DNA of 64,000 nucleotides from Thermoanaerobacter kivui (GTDB lineage: Bacteria; Bacillota; Thermoanaerobacteria; Thermoanaerobacterales; Thermoanaerobacteraceae): the NCBI RefSeq assembly GCF_000763575.1, contig NZ_CP009170.1, positions 893,501 through 957,500 on the forward strand, in the 5' to 3' direction. Position 1 is the stretch's first letter. The number at the start of each line of letters is the position of its first letter. The notes under the pieces were generated by a model, which saw only the letters and a list, made by a program, of their open reading frames with translations, was not told where the DNA came from and did not search any database. Position numbers and translations under genes: made by a program. This document shows positions 44,901 through 56,286 of the stretch, in pieces.

Positions 44901-47075
44901 ATGAAATTTTTAGCAAGGTTACTGGGATTGTTTACAGTATTTTTTATTGTCTTAAGTAGTGTTTCTTATGGACAAGTTAATAGCATGAAAGATAGAAAGA
45001 TAGTAATTTTTATCATAGACAGAGTTAATTTAAAAGATTATGTGAGTTACGACCTTCCAAATATAAAATATCTGATGGAAAATGGTACATACGGCATTAT
45101 GACTGTAAATTCTGACGGCGGAAGAACCCCTGAAAATGTATATATGACAATAGGTTGTGGGACAAGAGCTGTTGGGTCTGAGGCTGCTTCTGCTAATTTT
45201 AATGCATATGAAATTGTAAATGGAGAGCCCGCATCTGTAATTTTTGAAAGAAATTCAGGCATTAAACCCAAAGAAGAAAACATTGTAAATTTGGATATTG
45301 CACAGATTCAGAGAAATAATTTAACAAGCAATCATATTGTAGTCCCTGGGTTGTTGGGTAAACTTCTTAAGGAAAACGGGCGGAGTGTGGCTGTTTTTGG
45401 CAATGAAGATACTGACAAAGACCAAAAGAGATGTGCTCCACTTATAGCAATGGATGAAAGAGGAATTATTGACTTTGGAGATGTAAGTGAGAATATTTTA
45501 AAAAAAGACCTTCTAAGCCCTTTTGGGATTATGACAGATTATGACGTCCTCTATCAAAAGTATATGGAAATGGAGAAAAAACCTGATTTGACCATATTTC
45601 AATTAGGAGATACATCAAGGGCAAACGATTACCAAAGATACGCATCTGATGAAGTCAACCGCAGGAATAAAAAAAGAGCTCTTGAAAATGCTGATGAATT
45701 TATAGGGAGGGTCATAAGGGAAGGAAACCCAGGTACGTTGTACATTGTTTTGACTCCAATGCCTCCTTCAAAAGATATGAGCGAAAAAAATTATCTAACG
45801 CCAATAATACTTTTTGGTCCTGGTTTTACTAGTGGGTACGTTACTTCTGAAACTACTAAAAGAGACGGCATTGTGACAAATATTGATGTAATGCCTACAA
45901 TTTTGAAATATTTTAATATACCAATTCCTGCCTATTTAACAGGACACCCTCTTTACAATTCCGGTCATAAAGGTGATGTGAATAAGCTTCTTGAAGAGAA
46001 TTATAAGTTAGTTTATAACTACACTTATAGGCCTCCTTTTTTGAAAACATATGTAGCTTTGCAAATAATAATATTGATTTTATCCTTGATTACTTTAATA
46101 TTTTTGAAAAAATATTCTGTTTATATGAAGCCATTGCTGTTTTTTGTATCTTCCATTCCACTGACGTTTTTGCTATTACCGCTTTTTAATTACACTAGCA
46201 TTTCAAACAGCATAGTGGGAGTGTTTTTCCTAACAGCGGTTGCAATTATAGCAGTTTATGAGGTTAGTCCTTACAGCTATTACTTTTATGCTATAATAAG
46301 TTTGATTACTACAATTGTTTTATTAGTAGACCTTGCGACAGGGCAGTATTTGTTAAAAAATTCCTTTTTGAGTTATGATGCTATAGGAGGAGCTCGATTT
46401 TACGGCATTGGAAATGAATACATGGGAACATTGATAGGGGCTACGCTGTGCTTTACTACAATGGCTTTTGAGATTTTCAACAATAGAAAGCTACTTTTTG
46501 TTTTGACTGCGATTATATATGCATTGGTATTTTATTTTATAGCAGCTCCCAGCTTGGGCACAAATGTAGGAGGAGGAATTGCAGCTTTTGGAGGGTTTGC
46601 AGTAGCCATACTTCTACTTTCTGGTAAAAAAATAAATGTAAAAAATTTGTTGTACATTGGAATCGGCATAATTTTGATGTTATTAGGATTGTTTTATTTG
46701 GATTCTTTAAGGCCGGTTTCACAGCAAACCCACATAGGACAAACCTTTGCTTTAGTGAAAAGTCACGGCATAAAGCCTTTGTTGCAGATTTTTGAGAGAA
46801 AGCTTTTGATGAATTATAAACTTATAAAATATTCCATCTGGTCAAGAGTATTGCTAACACTTATAATTGTTTTGATGGGGCTTTTCTTTAAACCAGTTGG
46901 GGTGTTGAGTGAAATTTTTAAAAAGCACAAATACATTCAAATATGTTTTGTTTCAACGATTATCGGAAGTATTTTTGCTTTAATATTTAATGATTCAGGC
47001 ATAGTGACTGCTGCCACAATGATGGTGTTTATGGGTCCAATGCTAATACATTTTGTTATTGATGAAGTATGTTAA
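44901..47075 (+). CDS. Membrane protein with alkaline-phosphatase-superfamily ectodomain
   Basis: 724 residues. Signal peptide (about 1-24), then an extracytoplasmic domain of about 350 residues that looks like the alkaline phosphatase/sulfatase fold: IVIFIIDRVNLKDY, RTPENVYMTIGCGTRA (nucleophile region), PIILFGPGF and GIVTNIDVMPTILKYFNIP. About ten membrane helices follow from residue 385. AGGAGG precedes the ATG. Its substrate is unknown; a phospho- or sulfo-group on a cell-surface polymer is plausible. The next gene is a glycosyltransferase 12 bases on, so a shared role in cell-envelope polysaccharide is likely. The family is common in Clostridia but not characterised as far as I know. Confidence 0.75.
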   Translation: MKFLARLLGLFTVFFIVLSSVSYGQVNSMKDRKIVIFIIDRVNLKDYVSYDLPNIKYLMENGTYGIMTVNSDGGRTPENVYMTIGCGTRAVGSEAASANFNAYEIVNGEPASVIFERNSGIKPKEENIVNLDIAQIQRNNLTSNHIVVPGLLGKLLKENGRSVAVFGNEDTDKDQKRCAPLIAMDERGIIDFGDVSENILKKDLLSPFGIMTDYDVLYQKYMEMEKKPDLTIFQLGDTSRANDYQRYASDEVNRRNKKRALENADEFIGRVIREGNPGTLYIVLTPMPPSKDMSEKNYLTPIILFGPGFTSGYVTSETTKRDGIVTNIDVMPTILKYFNIPIPAYLTGHPLYNSGHKGDVNKLLEENYKLVYNYTYRPPFLKTYVALQIIILILSLITLIFLKKYSVYMKPLLFFVSSIPLTFLLLPLFNYTSISNSIVGVFFLTAVAIIAVYEVSPYSYYFYAIISLITTIVLLVDLATGQYLLKNSFLSYDAIGGARFYGIGNEYMGTLIGATLCFTTMAFEIFNNRKLLFVLTAIIYALVFYFIAAPSLGTNVGGGIAAFGGFAVAILLLSGKKINVKNLLYIGIGIILMLLGLFYLDSLRPVSQQTHIGQTFALVKSHGIKPLLQIFERKLLMNYKLIKYSIWSRVLLTLIIVLMGLFFKPVGVLSEIFKKHKYIQICFVSTIIGSIFALIFNDSGIVTAATMMVFMGPMLIHFVIDEVC

Positions 47076-47087
47076 AAAGGTGGTTTT

Positions 47088-48206
47088 ATGAGTAAAACAA
47101 AGGTCTTGCATATTATAAGAAGGTCAGAAGGGGGCATGAAAAAACACCTCTTGTCATTGGTGAGGCTTTTAGATAAAGAAAAATACCAAATAGCCATTTT
47201 CTGTTCCTTTGACCAAGAAACGCAGGAGTACCTAAAAGGATTGGGAATTCAAGTTTTTGAAGTGGATATTGATGATGGGATTAACTTTAAAAAAGATTAT
47301 AAGGCGATTAAATCTATACGCAAAATAGTATCTGAATTTAAGCCAGATATAGTTCACATGCACGGAGCAAAAGCTTCTTTAGTGGGAAGAATTGCCTGCT
47401 ATAATAAACCTGTTAAATCAGTAGTGACAGTGCATAACTTTCTCAATTACAACAATATGAATTTATATAAAAAGAAGCTCATATTGGGGTTATCAAAAAT
47501 TTTAGACAAAAAAACTTCTCAGTTTATTGCTGTTTCTAATGCTTTAAAAAATGATTTGATTTTGAACCAAAATGTAGATAAAAACAAAATAAAAGTGGTG
47601 TATAATTGCATAGATACGACTTTTTATGATGAAACAAGTTTTGATTTAAGAAAAGAGCTTAATTTGCCTGAAAATTCATTTGTTGTAGGAAGCATTGCAA
47701 GGCTTATTCCTGCAAAGGGAGTACAGGATTTAATAAAAGCCGCCTCTATTTTAAAAAATATTAATGCTTATTTTGTAATAGCGGGAGATGGCCCTTTTAA
47801 AGAAGAGCTACAAAAAATGATTGAAGGTTTAAATTTGAAAGACAAGTTCTTTTTATTAGGATATAGGCGTGATATTCCAGCTTTTTTGAGGAATTTGGAT
47901 GTATTTGTACTTCCATCCCATGAAGAAGGATTTGGAATTTCTGTGATTGAAGCTCTTAATGAGGGGATACCCGTTGTAGCTACCAAGGTCGGAGGTATCT
48001 CCGAAATAATAGAAGATGGTATTAACGGAATTTTAGTGGAAAAAGGAAATCATATAGAGTTGGCAAAAGCTATACAGCGGCTTTTAACAGATGAAGAATT
48101 GAGAAAAAGATTGAGCTTGAAAGGGAAAAATTCTGCTGAAAAATATAGTTGTAAAAAAATGGTTGAAGAAATAGAACAAATTTACGATAGTTTGAAAGGG
48201 AGATAA
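47088..48206 (+). CDS. Glycosyltransferase family 4 (GT-B)
   Basis: 372 residues. The N-terminal half has HIIRRSEGGMKKHLLSLV, and the C-terminal donor-binding half has VGSIARLIPAKGVQDLI, GDGPFKEELQ and the E-x7-E signature in PSHEEGFGISVIEALNEG. Retaining GT4 enzymes move a sugar from a nucleotide or lipid donor. Acceptor unknown. AAAAAGGTGG precedes the ATG. It is in an operon with the phosphatase-like membrane protein and a small membrane protein. Confidence 0.9.
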   Translation: MSKTKVLHIIRRSEGGMKKHLLSLVRLLDKEKYQIAIFCSFDQETQEYLKGLGIQVFEVDIDDGINFKKDYKAIKSIRKIVSEFKPDIVHMHGAKASLVGRIACYNKPVKSVVTVHNFLNYNNMNLYKKKLILGLSKILDKKTSQFIAVSNALKNDLILNQNVDKNKIKVVYNCIDTTFYDETSFDLRKELNLPENSFVVGSIARLIPAKGVQDLIKAASILKNINAYFVIAGDGPFKEELQKMIEGLNLKDKFFLLGYRRDIPAFLRNLDVFVLPSHEEGFGISVIEALNEGIPVVATKVGGISEIIEDGINGILVEKGNHIELAKAIQRLLTDEELRKRLSLKGKNSAEKYSCKKMVEEIEQIYDSLKGR

Positions 48207-48209
48207 TTG

Positions 48210-48485
48210 ATGAGGCTTAAAAGGACAAAAGAGAGGAAAAAAGAAATTAGAAAGAGAAGGCTTGTAATATTTGCTTTTTTGTTGTACATTGTTATTATGA
48301 TAGCTGGGCTTATAATGGCAGATTCCTCTTTTAATGAAATTGCAATAGGGGTTAAAAAAGTAAATATATTTGGAATTTATCGACAAGACCAAAATGTTAA
48401 TTTCAAATTTTTTGGGAAAGAGACAGCTATTGATATAGGCAAAATACTGGACCAGTTAAAAGTTTTTTCACAAAATAGGTTTTAA
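48210..48485 (+). CDS. Small single-pass membrane protein (91 aa)
   Basis: Very basic cytoplasmic start (MRLKRTKERKKEIRKRRL), one membrane segment (about 19-40) and a short outer domain. I do not recognise the family. Gene order suggests it occupies the place of Bacillus yqxA between spoIIP and lepA. ATG 48210 follows AAAGGGAG; lepA starts 26 bases after its stop. Confidence 0.65.
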   Translation: MRLKRTKERKKEIRKRRLVIFAFLLYIVIMIAGLIMADSSFNEIAIGVKKVNIFGIYRQDQNVNFKFFGKETAIDIGKILDQLKVFSQNRF

Positions 48486-48511
48486 GTCTTTGTTTTTAGA
48501 GGAGGTAAAAA

Positions 48512-50323
48512 ATGTCGGATAGAATGCAGTATATTAGAAACTTTTGCATAATTGCTCACATAGACCACGGTAAATCTACTCTTGCGGATAGACTCATCGA
48601 AAGGACGGGTTTTTTAACAGAGAGAGAAGCCGACAAACAGATTTTAGATAATCTGGAATTAGAAAGAGAAAGAGGAATTACCATAAAGCTCAAACCAGTA
48701 AGAATGATTTACAAAGCCAAAGACGGCAATGAATACGAACTCAATCTTATTGATACACCGGGGCATGTAGATTTTACCTATGAAGTATCAAGAAGTATTG
48801 CTGCTTGTGAGGGAGCCCTTCTTGTGGTAGACGCTACGCAAGGCATTGAAGCGCAAACCCTTGCCAATGTGTACATGGCATTAGAACATGATTTAGAGAT
48901 AATTCCTGTCATAAATAAAATAGATTTGCCTTCAGCAGACCCTGAACTTGTCAAAAGAGAAATTGAAGATGTAATAGGAATTGAGGCAGAAGATGCTTTG
49001 CTTACTTCTGCTAAAGAAGGCATAGGAATAGACGAGGTTTTAGAAGCGATTGTAAATAGAATTCCTCCTCCAATGGGAGATGAAAACAAGCCCTTGAAAG
49101 CACTTATTTTTGACTCTTTTTATGACAATTACAAAGGGGCAATAAGTTTTGTAAGATTAGTAGATGGACGCGTGAAGCCGGGTATGAGGATAAAGATGTT
49201 TTCAACAGGAAAAGTTTTTGAAGTGACAGAAGTAGGAATGTTTAAGCCCAATCTCTATCCTGTTGATGAACTTAAAGCGGGAGAAGTGGGATACATCGCT
49301 GCCAGCATAAAAAATGTCAAAGATACGCGGGTGGGAGATACTATAACAGATGCAGACAATCCTGCCGATTCTCCATTGCCGGGTTATAAAGAAGTAGTGC
49401 CTATGGTTTTTTGTGGAATATATCCAGCTGACGGACAGGACTATGAAAACCTAAAAGAAGCTTTGGAAAAACTTCAACTAAATGATGCTTCTTTGATATT
49501 TGAGCCAGATACTTCTGCGGCGTTAGGATTTGGGTTTAGATGCGGTTTTTTGGGTCTTTTACACATGGAGATAGTCCAAGAAAGATTGGAAAGAGAATAC
49601 AATTTAAACCTTGTAACAACTGCTCCCAGCGTAATTTACAAAGTTTATAAAACTAATGGAGAAGTCATGGATTTGGACAATCCTACTAAAATGCCTCCTC
49701 CTACTCAAATAGACCATATTGAAGAACCGATAGTGGAGGCTACCATCATGACTCCATCTGAATATGTAGGACCTATTTTGGAGCTTTGCCAAGAGAGGCG
49801 TGGAGTATATTTAGGTATGGAGTACCTGGAAAAAACTCGCGTCCTTTTAAAATATGAAATGCCTCTTAATGAGATAATATATGACTTTTTTGACGCTTTA
49901 AAATCGCGAACAAAAGGTTACGCTTCTTTTGATTATGACCTTAAGGGATACAAAGAATCCAATTTAGTAAAACTTGATATTTTAATAAATGGGGAAATAG
50001 TTGATGCGTTATCTATGATAGTCCACAAAGACAAGGCGTACGAAAAAGCACGTCGAATTGTGGAAAAGTTAAAAGAAAATATTCCAAGGCATTTATTTGA
50101 AATCCCAATACAAGCAGCAATAGGTTCTAAAATCATTGCAAGGGAAACCGTTAAAGCCTTAAGGAAGAATGTCCTTGCTAAATGTTATGGTGGCGATGTG
50201 ACAAGAAAGAAAAAACTTTTGGAGAAACAAAAAGAAGGTAAAAAGCGCATGAGACAGGTTGGAAGTGTGGAAATACCTCAAGAAGCTTTTATGTCAATAT
50301 TGAAGTTAGATGATGAAAAATGA
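48512..50323 (+). CDS. lepA: Elongation factor 4 (LepA)
   Basis: 603-residue translational GTPase that acts on stalled or mispositioned ribosomes. G1 [14 protein letters not shown]2/switch [10 protein letters not shown]3 DTPGHVDF, G4 [10 protein letters not shown]; it also has the LepA-specific C-terminal domain ending [28 protein letters not shown] precedes ATG 48512. Its stop overlaps the hemW start by four bases (ATGA). Confidence 0.97.
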   Translation: MSDRMQYIRNFCIIAHIDHGKSTLADRLIERTGFLTEREADKQILDNLELERERGITIKLKPVRMIYKAKDGNEYELNLIDTPGHVDFTYEVSRSIAACEGALLVVDATQGIEAQTLANVYMALEHDLEIIPVINKIDLPSADPELVKREIEDVIGIEAEDALLTSAKEGIGIDEVLEAIVNRIPPPMGDENKPLKALIFDSFYDNYKGAISFVRLVDGRVKPGMRIKMFSTGKVFEVTEVGMFKPNLYPVDELKAGEVGYIAASIKNVKDTRVGDTITDADNPADSPLPGYKEVVPMVFCGIYPADGQDYENLKEALEKLQLNDASLIFEPDTSAALGFGFRCGFLGLLHMEIVQERLEREYNLNLVTTAPSVIYKVYKTNGEVMDLDNPTKMPPPTQIDHIEEPIVEATIMTPSEYVGPILELCQERRGVYLGMEYLEKTRVLLKYEMPLNEIIYDFFDALKSRTKGYASFDYDLKGYKESNLVKLDILINGEIVDALSMIVHKDKAYEKARRIVEKLKENIPRHLFEIPIQAAIGSKIIARETVKALRKNVLAKCYGGDVTRKKKLLEKQKEGKKRMRQVGSVEIPQEAFMSILKLDDEK

Positions 50324-51447
50324 AAGCGATAGGGATATATGTGCACATTCCTTTTTGTAAAAGAAAGTGTTATTATTGCGATTTTAATTCATATGCTGGT
50401 TCTGATCACCTTTTTGACAGTTATATAGAGGCACTGTTAAAAGAAATAGCTTTAAATTCTACAAGGGATTACAGTATTGTTTCAGTGTATATCGGAGGGG
50501 GTACACCTAACCTTTTGCCTCCTTCGTACATTGAAAAAATATTAAATGCTGTTTTTCGAAACTTCCGATTAGTTGAAAACTGTGAAATTACTATTGAAAT
50601 GAATCCTGGTCTTATCACAGAGGGAAAATTAAAAATTTACAAAAGTAGTGGAATAAACCGAGTGAGTATAGGGCTTCAAGCTTTTCAAAATCGTCTTTTA
50701 AAGATTATAGGGAGAATCCACACAAAGGAAGAGTTTTTGCAAAACTATGAATTGGCGAAAAAGTACTTTGACAACATAAATATAGATTTAATATATGCTC
50801 TTCCAACACAGACGATGGAAGAATGGAAAAACACTTTGGAAGAGGCAGTAAAATTACAGCCTTCTCATATTTCTACCTACAGTCTTATTTTAGAGCCTAA
50901 CACTCTTTTTTATAAACTTTACACAGAGGGAAAATTGCCAACTGTAGAAGAAGATATTGAGATTGACATGTACCATTGGGCGATTGAATTTTTAGAGAAA
51001 ACAGGTTACATTCATTATGAAATTTCTAATTTTGCATTACCTTCTTTTCAATGCCGCCACAATATGCTTTATTGGAGCTGTGGGCATTATTTAGGATTTG
51101 GGGCGGGAGCTCATTCTTACATGGAGAATATACGGTATAATAATATTGAAAGAATAGAAGACTATATAAAACATATAAACGAAAAAGGCGATGCTACTGC
51201 AAATAAAACAGTATTGACAAAACAAGATGAAATGGCAGAGTTCATGTTTTTAGGTTTAAGGATGATGAAAGGGGTATGTGATAAAGATTTTTACAAAAGG
51301 TTTGGTGTGAGCTTGTTTGATGTATACAAAGAGGTAATACAAAAATATAATAAAGAAGGATTAATTGAAGTTGATAATATGTGTGTAAGACTTACTAAAC
51401 GCGGCATAGATGTCTCTAACATTGTTTTTGAAGAATTTCTACCCTAA
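50320..51447 (+). CDS. hemW: HemW, radical SAM heme chaperone-like protein
   Basis: 375 residues. Cluster motif Cx3Cx2C in [17 protein letters not shown], then [12 protein letters not shown] and [10 protein letters not shown]. Often annotated as coproporphyrinogen III oxidase, but the short form downstream of lepA is HemW, a heme-binding chaperone. It overlaps lepA by ATGA. This is the housekeeping copy, in contrast to the cluster-borne relative at 6.3 kb. Confidence 0.92.
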   Translation: MKAIGIYVHIPFCKRKCYYCDFNSYAGSDHLFDSYIEALLKEIALNSTRDYSIVSVYIGGGTPNLLPPSYIEKILNAVFRNFRLVENCEITIEMNPGLITEGKLKIYKSSGINRVSIGLQAFQNRLLKIIGRIHTKEEFLQNYELAKKYFDNINIDLIYALPTQTMEEWKNTLEEAVKLQPSHISTYSLILEPNTLFYKLYTEGKLPTVEEDIEIDMYHWAIEFLEKTGYIHYEISNFALPSFQCRHNMLYWSCGHYLGFGAGAHSYMENIRYNNIERIEDYIKHINEKGDATANKTVLTKQDEMAEFMFLGLRMMKGVCDKDFYKRFGVSLFDVYKEVIQKYNKEGLIEVDNMCVRLTKRGIDVSNIVFEEFLP

Positions 51448-51454
51448 ATGAGTA

Positions 51455-51483
51455 TTGACAAAAAATTATAATAGTGGTATTTT
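51455..51483 (+). promoter_or_regulatory. Heat-shock operon promoter
   Basis: TTGACA (51455-51460), 17-base spacer, TATTTT (51478-51483), immediately upstream of CIRCE and hrcA. Confidence 0.65.
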
Positions 51484-51494
51484 AAAAGCATGAA

Positions 51495-51521
51495 TTAGCA
51501 CTCAACTTCGTTGAGTGCTAA
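51495..51521 (+). promoter_or_regulatory. CIRCE operator (HrcA binding site)
   Basis: TTAGCACTC-N9-GAGTGCTAA, an exact match to the consensus, between promoter and hrcA. HrcA bound here represses the whole hrcA-grpE-dnaK-dnaJ operon until heat shock. Confidence 0.97.
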
Positions 51522-51542
51522 CAAAAATACGGGGTGGTGAAA

Positions 51543-52574
51543 ATGCCGTTAGATAACAGGAAAAGGAAAATACTGTATGCGATTATTACTGATTATATAA
51601 TGACGGCAGAACCAATTGGGTCCAGGACGATAGCCAAAAAGTACAATATGGGTTTGAGCTCAGCTACGATAAGGAATGAAATGGCTGATTTAGAAGAAAT
51701 GGGATATTTAGAGCAACCTCATACTTCAGCTGGAAGGATACCCTCAGATAAAGGGTATAGATTTTATGTTGATAGCATTCTTGAAAATTATGTAGATAGG
51801 ACTCCTGTAAGAACTCCTCCTACTCACGAAGAAGTGATTGTGGAATTTGATGAAATTATAAAGAAGTATGCAAAGATTTTGGCTAACATCACTCGACATA
51901 CAACTGTAGCTAAAATGCCAAAACTTAATCCTGATAAAATAAAGAGAATACAATTGATACCGGTAGCTTCTAACAAAATGATTTTTCTCTTGGTGACAGA
52001 TACGGGAATTGTGAAAAATTATCTCTTAAACTTCTGCCAAAATATAGACAGAAATCTCTTTGAGTTTTTGAATAACTTGCTCAATGATAAAATTGCGGGT
52101 AAGAGCGAAAAAGATATATTTGAGTTTTTGCAAAATGACATAAGACAGATGTTAGGAGAAGTCGCTTTTATTGCTGATGAGCTTATAAAAACTATCCTTT
52201 TAAGCTTAAAACAATTGCAGGAAACAGACATCTATGCAGATGGAACATCACATATTTTAGATTTTCCTGAATATAAGGACTTGGGGAAGGCAAAAAACTT
52301 CTTCAACCTTTTAGATAATAAATCTCTATTAAACAAAGTATTAGAACCTGAAGTAGACTTTATTGACGTCAGAATAGGGAGAGAAAACAAGTTTGAAGAG
52401 ATGAAGGACTTGAGCGTTATAAAGACTACTTACAAAATCAATGGACGGGTAGCTGGAACCATAGGAATTATAGGTCCTACACGGATGGATTATCAGAAAT
52501 TGATTAATGAAATCAATATGATGACAAAAGAGCTTTCAAATATTTTGTCAAATATATACAAAGATGAAATATGA
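51543..52574 (+). CDS. hrcA: Heat-inducible transcription repressor HrcA
   Basis: 343 residues. Winged-helix DNA-binding N terminus (LSSATIRNEMADLEEMGYLE, HTSAGRIPSDKGYR), then the GAF-like and dimerisation parts. First gene of the operon it controls through CIRCE. ATG 51543 follows GGGGTGGTG; the GTG at 51534 is part of the ribosome site. Confidence 0.97.
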   Translation: MPLDNRKRKILYAIITDYIMTAEPIGSRTIAKKYNMGLSSATIRNEMADLEEMGYLEQPHTSAGRIPSDKGYRFYVDSILENYVDRTPVRTPPTHEEVIVEFDEIIKKYAKILANITRHTTVAKMPKLNPDKIKRIQLIPVASNKMIFLLVTDTGIVKNYLLNFCQNIDRNLFEFLNNLLNDKIAGKSEKDIFEFLQNDIRQMLGEVAFIADELIKTILLSLKQLQETDIYADGTSHILDFPEYKDLGKAKNFFNLLDNKSLLNKVLEPEVDFIDVRIGRENKFEEMKDLSVIKTTYKINGRVAGTIGIIGPTRMDYQKLINEINMMTKELSNILSNIYKDEI

Positions 52575-52584
52575 GGTGATACGA

Positions 52585-53205
52585 GTGCAAGGAATTGATA
52601 AAGAAGTTAAAAAGGAGGAGGTCAATAAGGAGGATTATCAAGCTTCTAAGGTTTTAGAAGCAGTAAACGAACAAATGGAGGGACCACCTTCAGAACAAGA
52701 GATTCAGCAAAAGGAACAGCCAAAAGAAGAAATTATAGAACAAAAGGAAGATGTTGAAGAATTAAAGAAAAAGTTACAAGAAAAAGAAAATGAAGCAAAA
52801 GAATATCTTGACATTGCTCAAAGATTAAAGGCAGAATTTGAAAATTACAGAAAAAGGACAGAAAAAGAAAAATCCGAAATGATAGAATATGGGCAGGAAA
52901 CTGTAATTGTGGAACTTTTGCCTGTCATAGATAATTTTGAAAGAGCTTTGTCCAGTGAAGGAGATTATAATTCTTTAAAAGAAGGGATAGAATTAATTTA
53001 CAGACAGTTTAAAAAAATATTAGATAAATTTGGAGTAAAAGAAATAGAAGCAGAGGGTCAGATTTTTGACCCTTATAAGCATCATGCTGTGATGCAAGAA
53101 GAAGTGGAAGGTAAGCAACCTAATGAAATTGTAGAGGTATTTCAAAAAGGCTATTTTCTAAAAGATAAAGTAATAAGACCAAGTTTAGTTAAAGTAGCAA
53201 AATGA
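52585..53205 (+). CDS. grpE: GrpE nucleotide-exchange factor
   Basis: 206 residues. Acidic, disordered start, long coiled coil (about 60-110, with [17 protein letters not shown]), C-terminal beta domain (KYHAVMQEE-like [12 protein letters not shown]). Releases ADP from DnaK. I prefer GTG 52585, with GAGGTGAT upstream, over the ATG 52564 that lies within hrcA before that ribosome site. Confidence 0.93.
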   Translation: MQGIDKEVKKEEVNKEDYQASKVLEAVNEQMEGPPSEQEIQQKEQPKEEIIEQKEDVEELKKKLQEKENEAKEYLDIAQRLKAEFENYRKRTEKEKSEMIEYGQETVIVELLPVIDNFERALSSEGDYNSLKEGIELIYRQFKKILDKFGVKEIEAEGQIFDPYKHHAVMQEEVEGKQPNEIVEVFQKGYFLKDKVIRPSLVKVAK

Positions 53206-53222
53206 AAAGGAGGATGGAGAAT

Positions 53223-55049
53223 ATGGGAAAAGTTATAGGAATTGACCTTGGAACTACTTTCTCATGTGTTGCTGTTATGGAAGGAGGACAACCAGTAGTT
53301 ATACCTAATGCAGAAGGAGCACGTACTACTCCTTCAGTTGTTGCTTTTACAAAGGAAGGCGAAAGGTTAGTAGGACAGGTTGCAAAAAGGCAAGCAATTG
53401 TAAATCCTGAAAGGACTGTAATGTCTATAAAAAGGCATATGGGAACTGACTACAAAGTAAAAATTGACAACAAAGAGTATACACCTCAAGAGATTTCTGC
53501 TATGATTTTGCAGAAATTAAAAGCGGATGCAGAAGCATACCTTGGTGAAAAAGTGACACAGGCTGTTATCACTGTCCCTGCTTATTTCAATGACAGTCAA
53601 AGGCAGGCTACAAAGGATGCAGGTAGAATCGCAGGTCTTGAAGTTTTAAGGATAATAAATGAACCTACAGCAGCGGCTTTAGCATATGGACTTGACAAAG
53701 AAGGCAACCAAAAAATAATGGTGTATGATTTAGGTGGTGGAACATTTGACGTTTCCATCTTGGAAATAGGAGATGGAGTATTTGAAGTTTTGGCTACAAG
53801 TGGCAATAACCATTTGGGTGGGGATGACTTCGACCAAAGGATAATAGATTGGCTTGCTGACAACTTCAAAAAAGAATATGGAATTGACTTAAGAAATGAC
53901 AGGATGGCATTGCAGAGACTAAAAGATGCAGCTGAAAAGGCTAAGATAGAATTGTCTTCTGCTACAGTAACTAACATAAACTTGCCTTTCATCACTGCAG
54001 ATGCCACAGGTCCAAAACATATAGATGTTAATCTCACAAGGGCAAAATTTGAAGAGTTAATTTCTGACCTTGTGGAGTCAACTGTTGGACCTGTCAATCA
54101 AGCTTTGAGCGATGCAGGACTAAAACCTTCTGATATAGATAAAGTAATCCTCATTGGAGGTTCTACAAGAGTACCTTTGGTTCAAGAGACAGTAAAGAGG
54201 ATAATGGGGAAAGAGCCTCATAAAGGTATTAATCCAGATGAGGCAGTGGCTATAGGTGCAGCTATACAGGCAGCAGTTTTGTCTGGAGAAGTAAAAGATA
54301 TTTTGCTGCTGGATGTAACACCTTTGTCACTGGGAATAGAGACGTTAGGTGGTGTGTTCACTAAAATCATCGAAAGAAATACTACTATACCTACAAGAAA
54401 GAGCCAGATATTTACGACTGCTGCAGATGGTCAGACTTCTGTGGAGATACATGTACTGCAGGGAGAAAGACCTATGGCAAAAGACAACAAAACCCTTGGA
54501 AGATTCATATTGTCAGGGATTCCACCGGCTCCAAGAGGAGTGCCACAAATTGAAGTTACTTTTGACATAGATGCTAATGGAATAGTACATGTTTCTGCAA
54601 AAGACTTGGGTACTGGCAAATCTCAGGATATAACTATTACTTCTACAACTAATTTGTCAGAAGAAGAGATACAAAGAATGGTTAATGAGGCTAAACAATA
54701 CGAAGAACAAGATAGAAAGAAGAGAGAAGAAATCGAAATAAGAAACAAAGCTGACTCTCTCATCTATCAGGCTGAAAAGACGATGAAAGACCTTGGGGAT
54801 AAGATGACGCAAGCTGAGAAAGATGAGATTAATAAAGAAATAGAAAATGTCAGAAAAGCTCTTGAAGGAAATAACATTGAGGAAATCAAAAATGCTTCAG
54901 AAAAACTTTCTCAAGCCTTCTATAAAGTATCTTCAAGAATATATCAGCAGGCAGGAGGAACGTACAGCGGTTCTTCTAATGCAGGTCAAGGTACAACACA
55001 AGGCAATGTGTACGAAGCTGATTACAAAGTGGAGGATGATAACAAGTAA
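53223..55049 (+). CDS. dnaK: Chaperone DnaK (Hsp70)
   Basis: 608 residues. ATPase domain with [63 protein letters not shown]; substrate domain with [16 protein letters not shown]; lid domain and a Gly/Gln-rich tail. ATG 53223 follows AAAGGAGGATGG. Binds exposed hydrophobic peptides with DnaJ and GrpE. Normal length. Confidence 0.99.
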   Translation: MGKVIGIDLGTTFSCVAVMEGGQPVVIPNAEGARTTPSVVAFTKEGERLVGQVAKRQAIVNPERTVMSIKRHMGTDYKVKIDNKEYTPQEISAMILQKLKADAEAYLGEKVTQAVITVPAYFNDSQRQATKDAGRIAGLEVLRIINEPTAAALAYGLDKEGNQKIMVYDLGGGTFDVSILEIGDGVFEVLATSGNNHLGGDDFDQRIIDWLADNFKKEYGIDLRNDRMALQRLKDAAEKAKIELSSATVTNINLPFITADATGPKHIDVNLTRAKFEELISDLVESTVGPVNQALSDAGLKPSDIDKVILIGGSTRVPLVQETVKRIMGKEPHKGINPDEAVAIGAAIQAAVLSGEVKDILLLDVTPLSLGIETLGGVFTKIIERNTTIPTRKSQIFTTAADGQTSVEIHVLQGERPMAKDNKTLGRFILSGIPPAPRGVPQIEVTFDIDANGIVHVSAKDLGTGKSQDITITSTTNLSEEEIQRMVNEAKQYEEQDRKKREEIEIRNKADSLIYQAEKTMKDLGDKMTQAEKDEINKEIENVRKALEGNNIEEIKNASEKLSQAFYKVSSRIYQQAGGTYSGSSNAGQGTTQGNVYEADYKVEDDNK

Positions 55050-55053
55050 TAAA

Positions 55054-55080
55054 GAACCAGGTTTTTCCTGGTTCTCATTT
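55054..55080 (+). terminator. Hairpin between dnaK and dnaJ (attenuator or mRNA stabiliser)
   Basis: GAACCAGG-TTTTT-CCTGGTTC followed by TCATTT, a short T tract. Probably partial termination or a 3' end protecting the dnaK message, since dnaJ follows 55 bases after the dnaK stop. Confidence 0.6.
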
Positions 55081-55104
55081 ACGTAATGAAAGGCAGGTGA
55101 AAAT

Positions 55105-56265
55105 GTGGTCAAAAAAGACCTGTACGAAATATTAGGGGTGGACAGAAATGCAACAGAAGAGGAAATCAAAAGAGCTTACAGAAGACTTGCTAAGAAATAC
55201 CACCCTGATTTAAACCCAGGAGATAAAGAAGCAGAACAAAAGTTCAAAGAAATAAACGAAGCATACGAAATTCTTTCTGACCCTCAAAAAAGAGCACAGT
55301 ACGACCAATTTGGCAGTGCAGCTTTTGAACAAGGCGGTTTTGGCCAAGGTGGATTCGGCCAAGGAGGTTTTGGAGAAGGCGGTTTTGACTTTGGAGGCTT
55401 TGGCGGTTTTGGTGATATCTTTGGAGATATATTTAGCGATTTCTTTGGTACCGGAAGAAGAAAGACAGAGACTGGGCCTCAAAAAGGAAGCGACATAAGG
55501 TACGACCTTACATTGACATTTGAGGAAGCAGCTTTTGGCGTGGAAAAAGAGATAGAAGTAGAGCGATTTGAAGAGTGTGACATGTGTAAAGGAACAGGAG
55601 CAAAGCCTGGGACAAAACCAGAAACTTGTCCTGTTTGCCATGGGACGGGAGAAGTGAGAACTGCACAAAATACGCCTTTTGGTAGAATTGTAAATATTAG
55701 GACTTGCCATAGGTGCCATGGAGAAGGAAAAGTTATTACTGACCCTTGTCCTAAATGCGTCGGTTCAGGCAGGATTAGAAAGAGAAGAAAAATTAAGGTT
55801 AACATACCAGCTGGTATTGACGATGGACAGATGCTTACTTTAAGAGGAGAGGGAGAACCAGGATTAAGAGGTGGACCAAGAGGAGACTTATATATTGTAA
55901 TACACGTTAAACCTCATCACTTATTTACAAGAGATGGATATAACGTGCTTTTAAAAATGCCTATAAGTTTTGCTGATGCTGCTTTGGGAGCGGAAATAAA
56001 AGTTCCTACCTTAGATGGTACGGTTAGTTACAAAATTCCTGAGGGCACACAGACTGGTACCAAGTTTAGATTAAGAGGTAAAGGAATACCTCATATAAAC
56101 GGAAGAGGACGCGGTGACCAGATCGTGGAAGTTTATATAGAAGTTCCAAAAAAATTGACAGAAAGACAGAAAGAGTTGCTAAGAGAATTTAAAAAGCTGG
56201 AAGGTGAAGATACCTCAGAGTCAAAATCATTTTTTCAAAGGATGAAGGATGCTTTTGGAGGATAA
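55105..56265 (+). CDS. dnaJ: Chaperone DnaJ (Hsp40)
   Basis: 386 residues, type I. J domain with the HPD motif ([10 protein letters not shown]), long Gly/Phe region made of repeated GGFGQ units (about 70-105), four CxxCxGxG zinc modules ([36 protein letters not shown]) and the C-terminal client domain. GTG 55105 with AAAGGCAGGTG upstream. Stimulates DnaK ATP hydrolysis. Confidence 0.98.
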   Translation: MVKKDLYEILGVDRNATEEEIKRAYRRLAKKYHPDLNPGDKEAEQKFKEINEAYEILSDPQKRAQYDQFGSAAFEQGGFGQGGFGQGGFGEGGFDFGGFGGFGDIFGDIFSDFFGTGRRKTETGPQKGSDIRYDLTLTFEEAAFGVEKEIEVERFEECDMCKGTGAKPGTKPETCPVCHGTGEVRTAQNTPFGRIVNIRTCHRCHGEGKVITDPCPKCVGSGRIRKRRKIKVNIPAGIDDGQMLTLRGEGEPGLRGGPRGDLYIVIHVKPHHLFTRDGYNVLLKMPISFADAALGAEIKVPTLDGTVSYKIPEGTQTGTKFRLRGKGIPHINGRGRGDQIVEVYIEVPKKLTERQKELLREFKKLEGEDTSESKSFFQRMKDAFGG

Positions 56266-56286
56266 TAAATTAAAGGATGTGAAATG

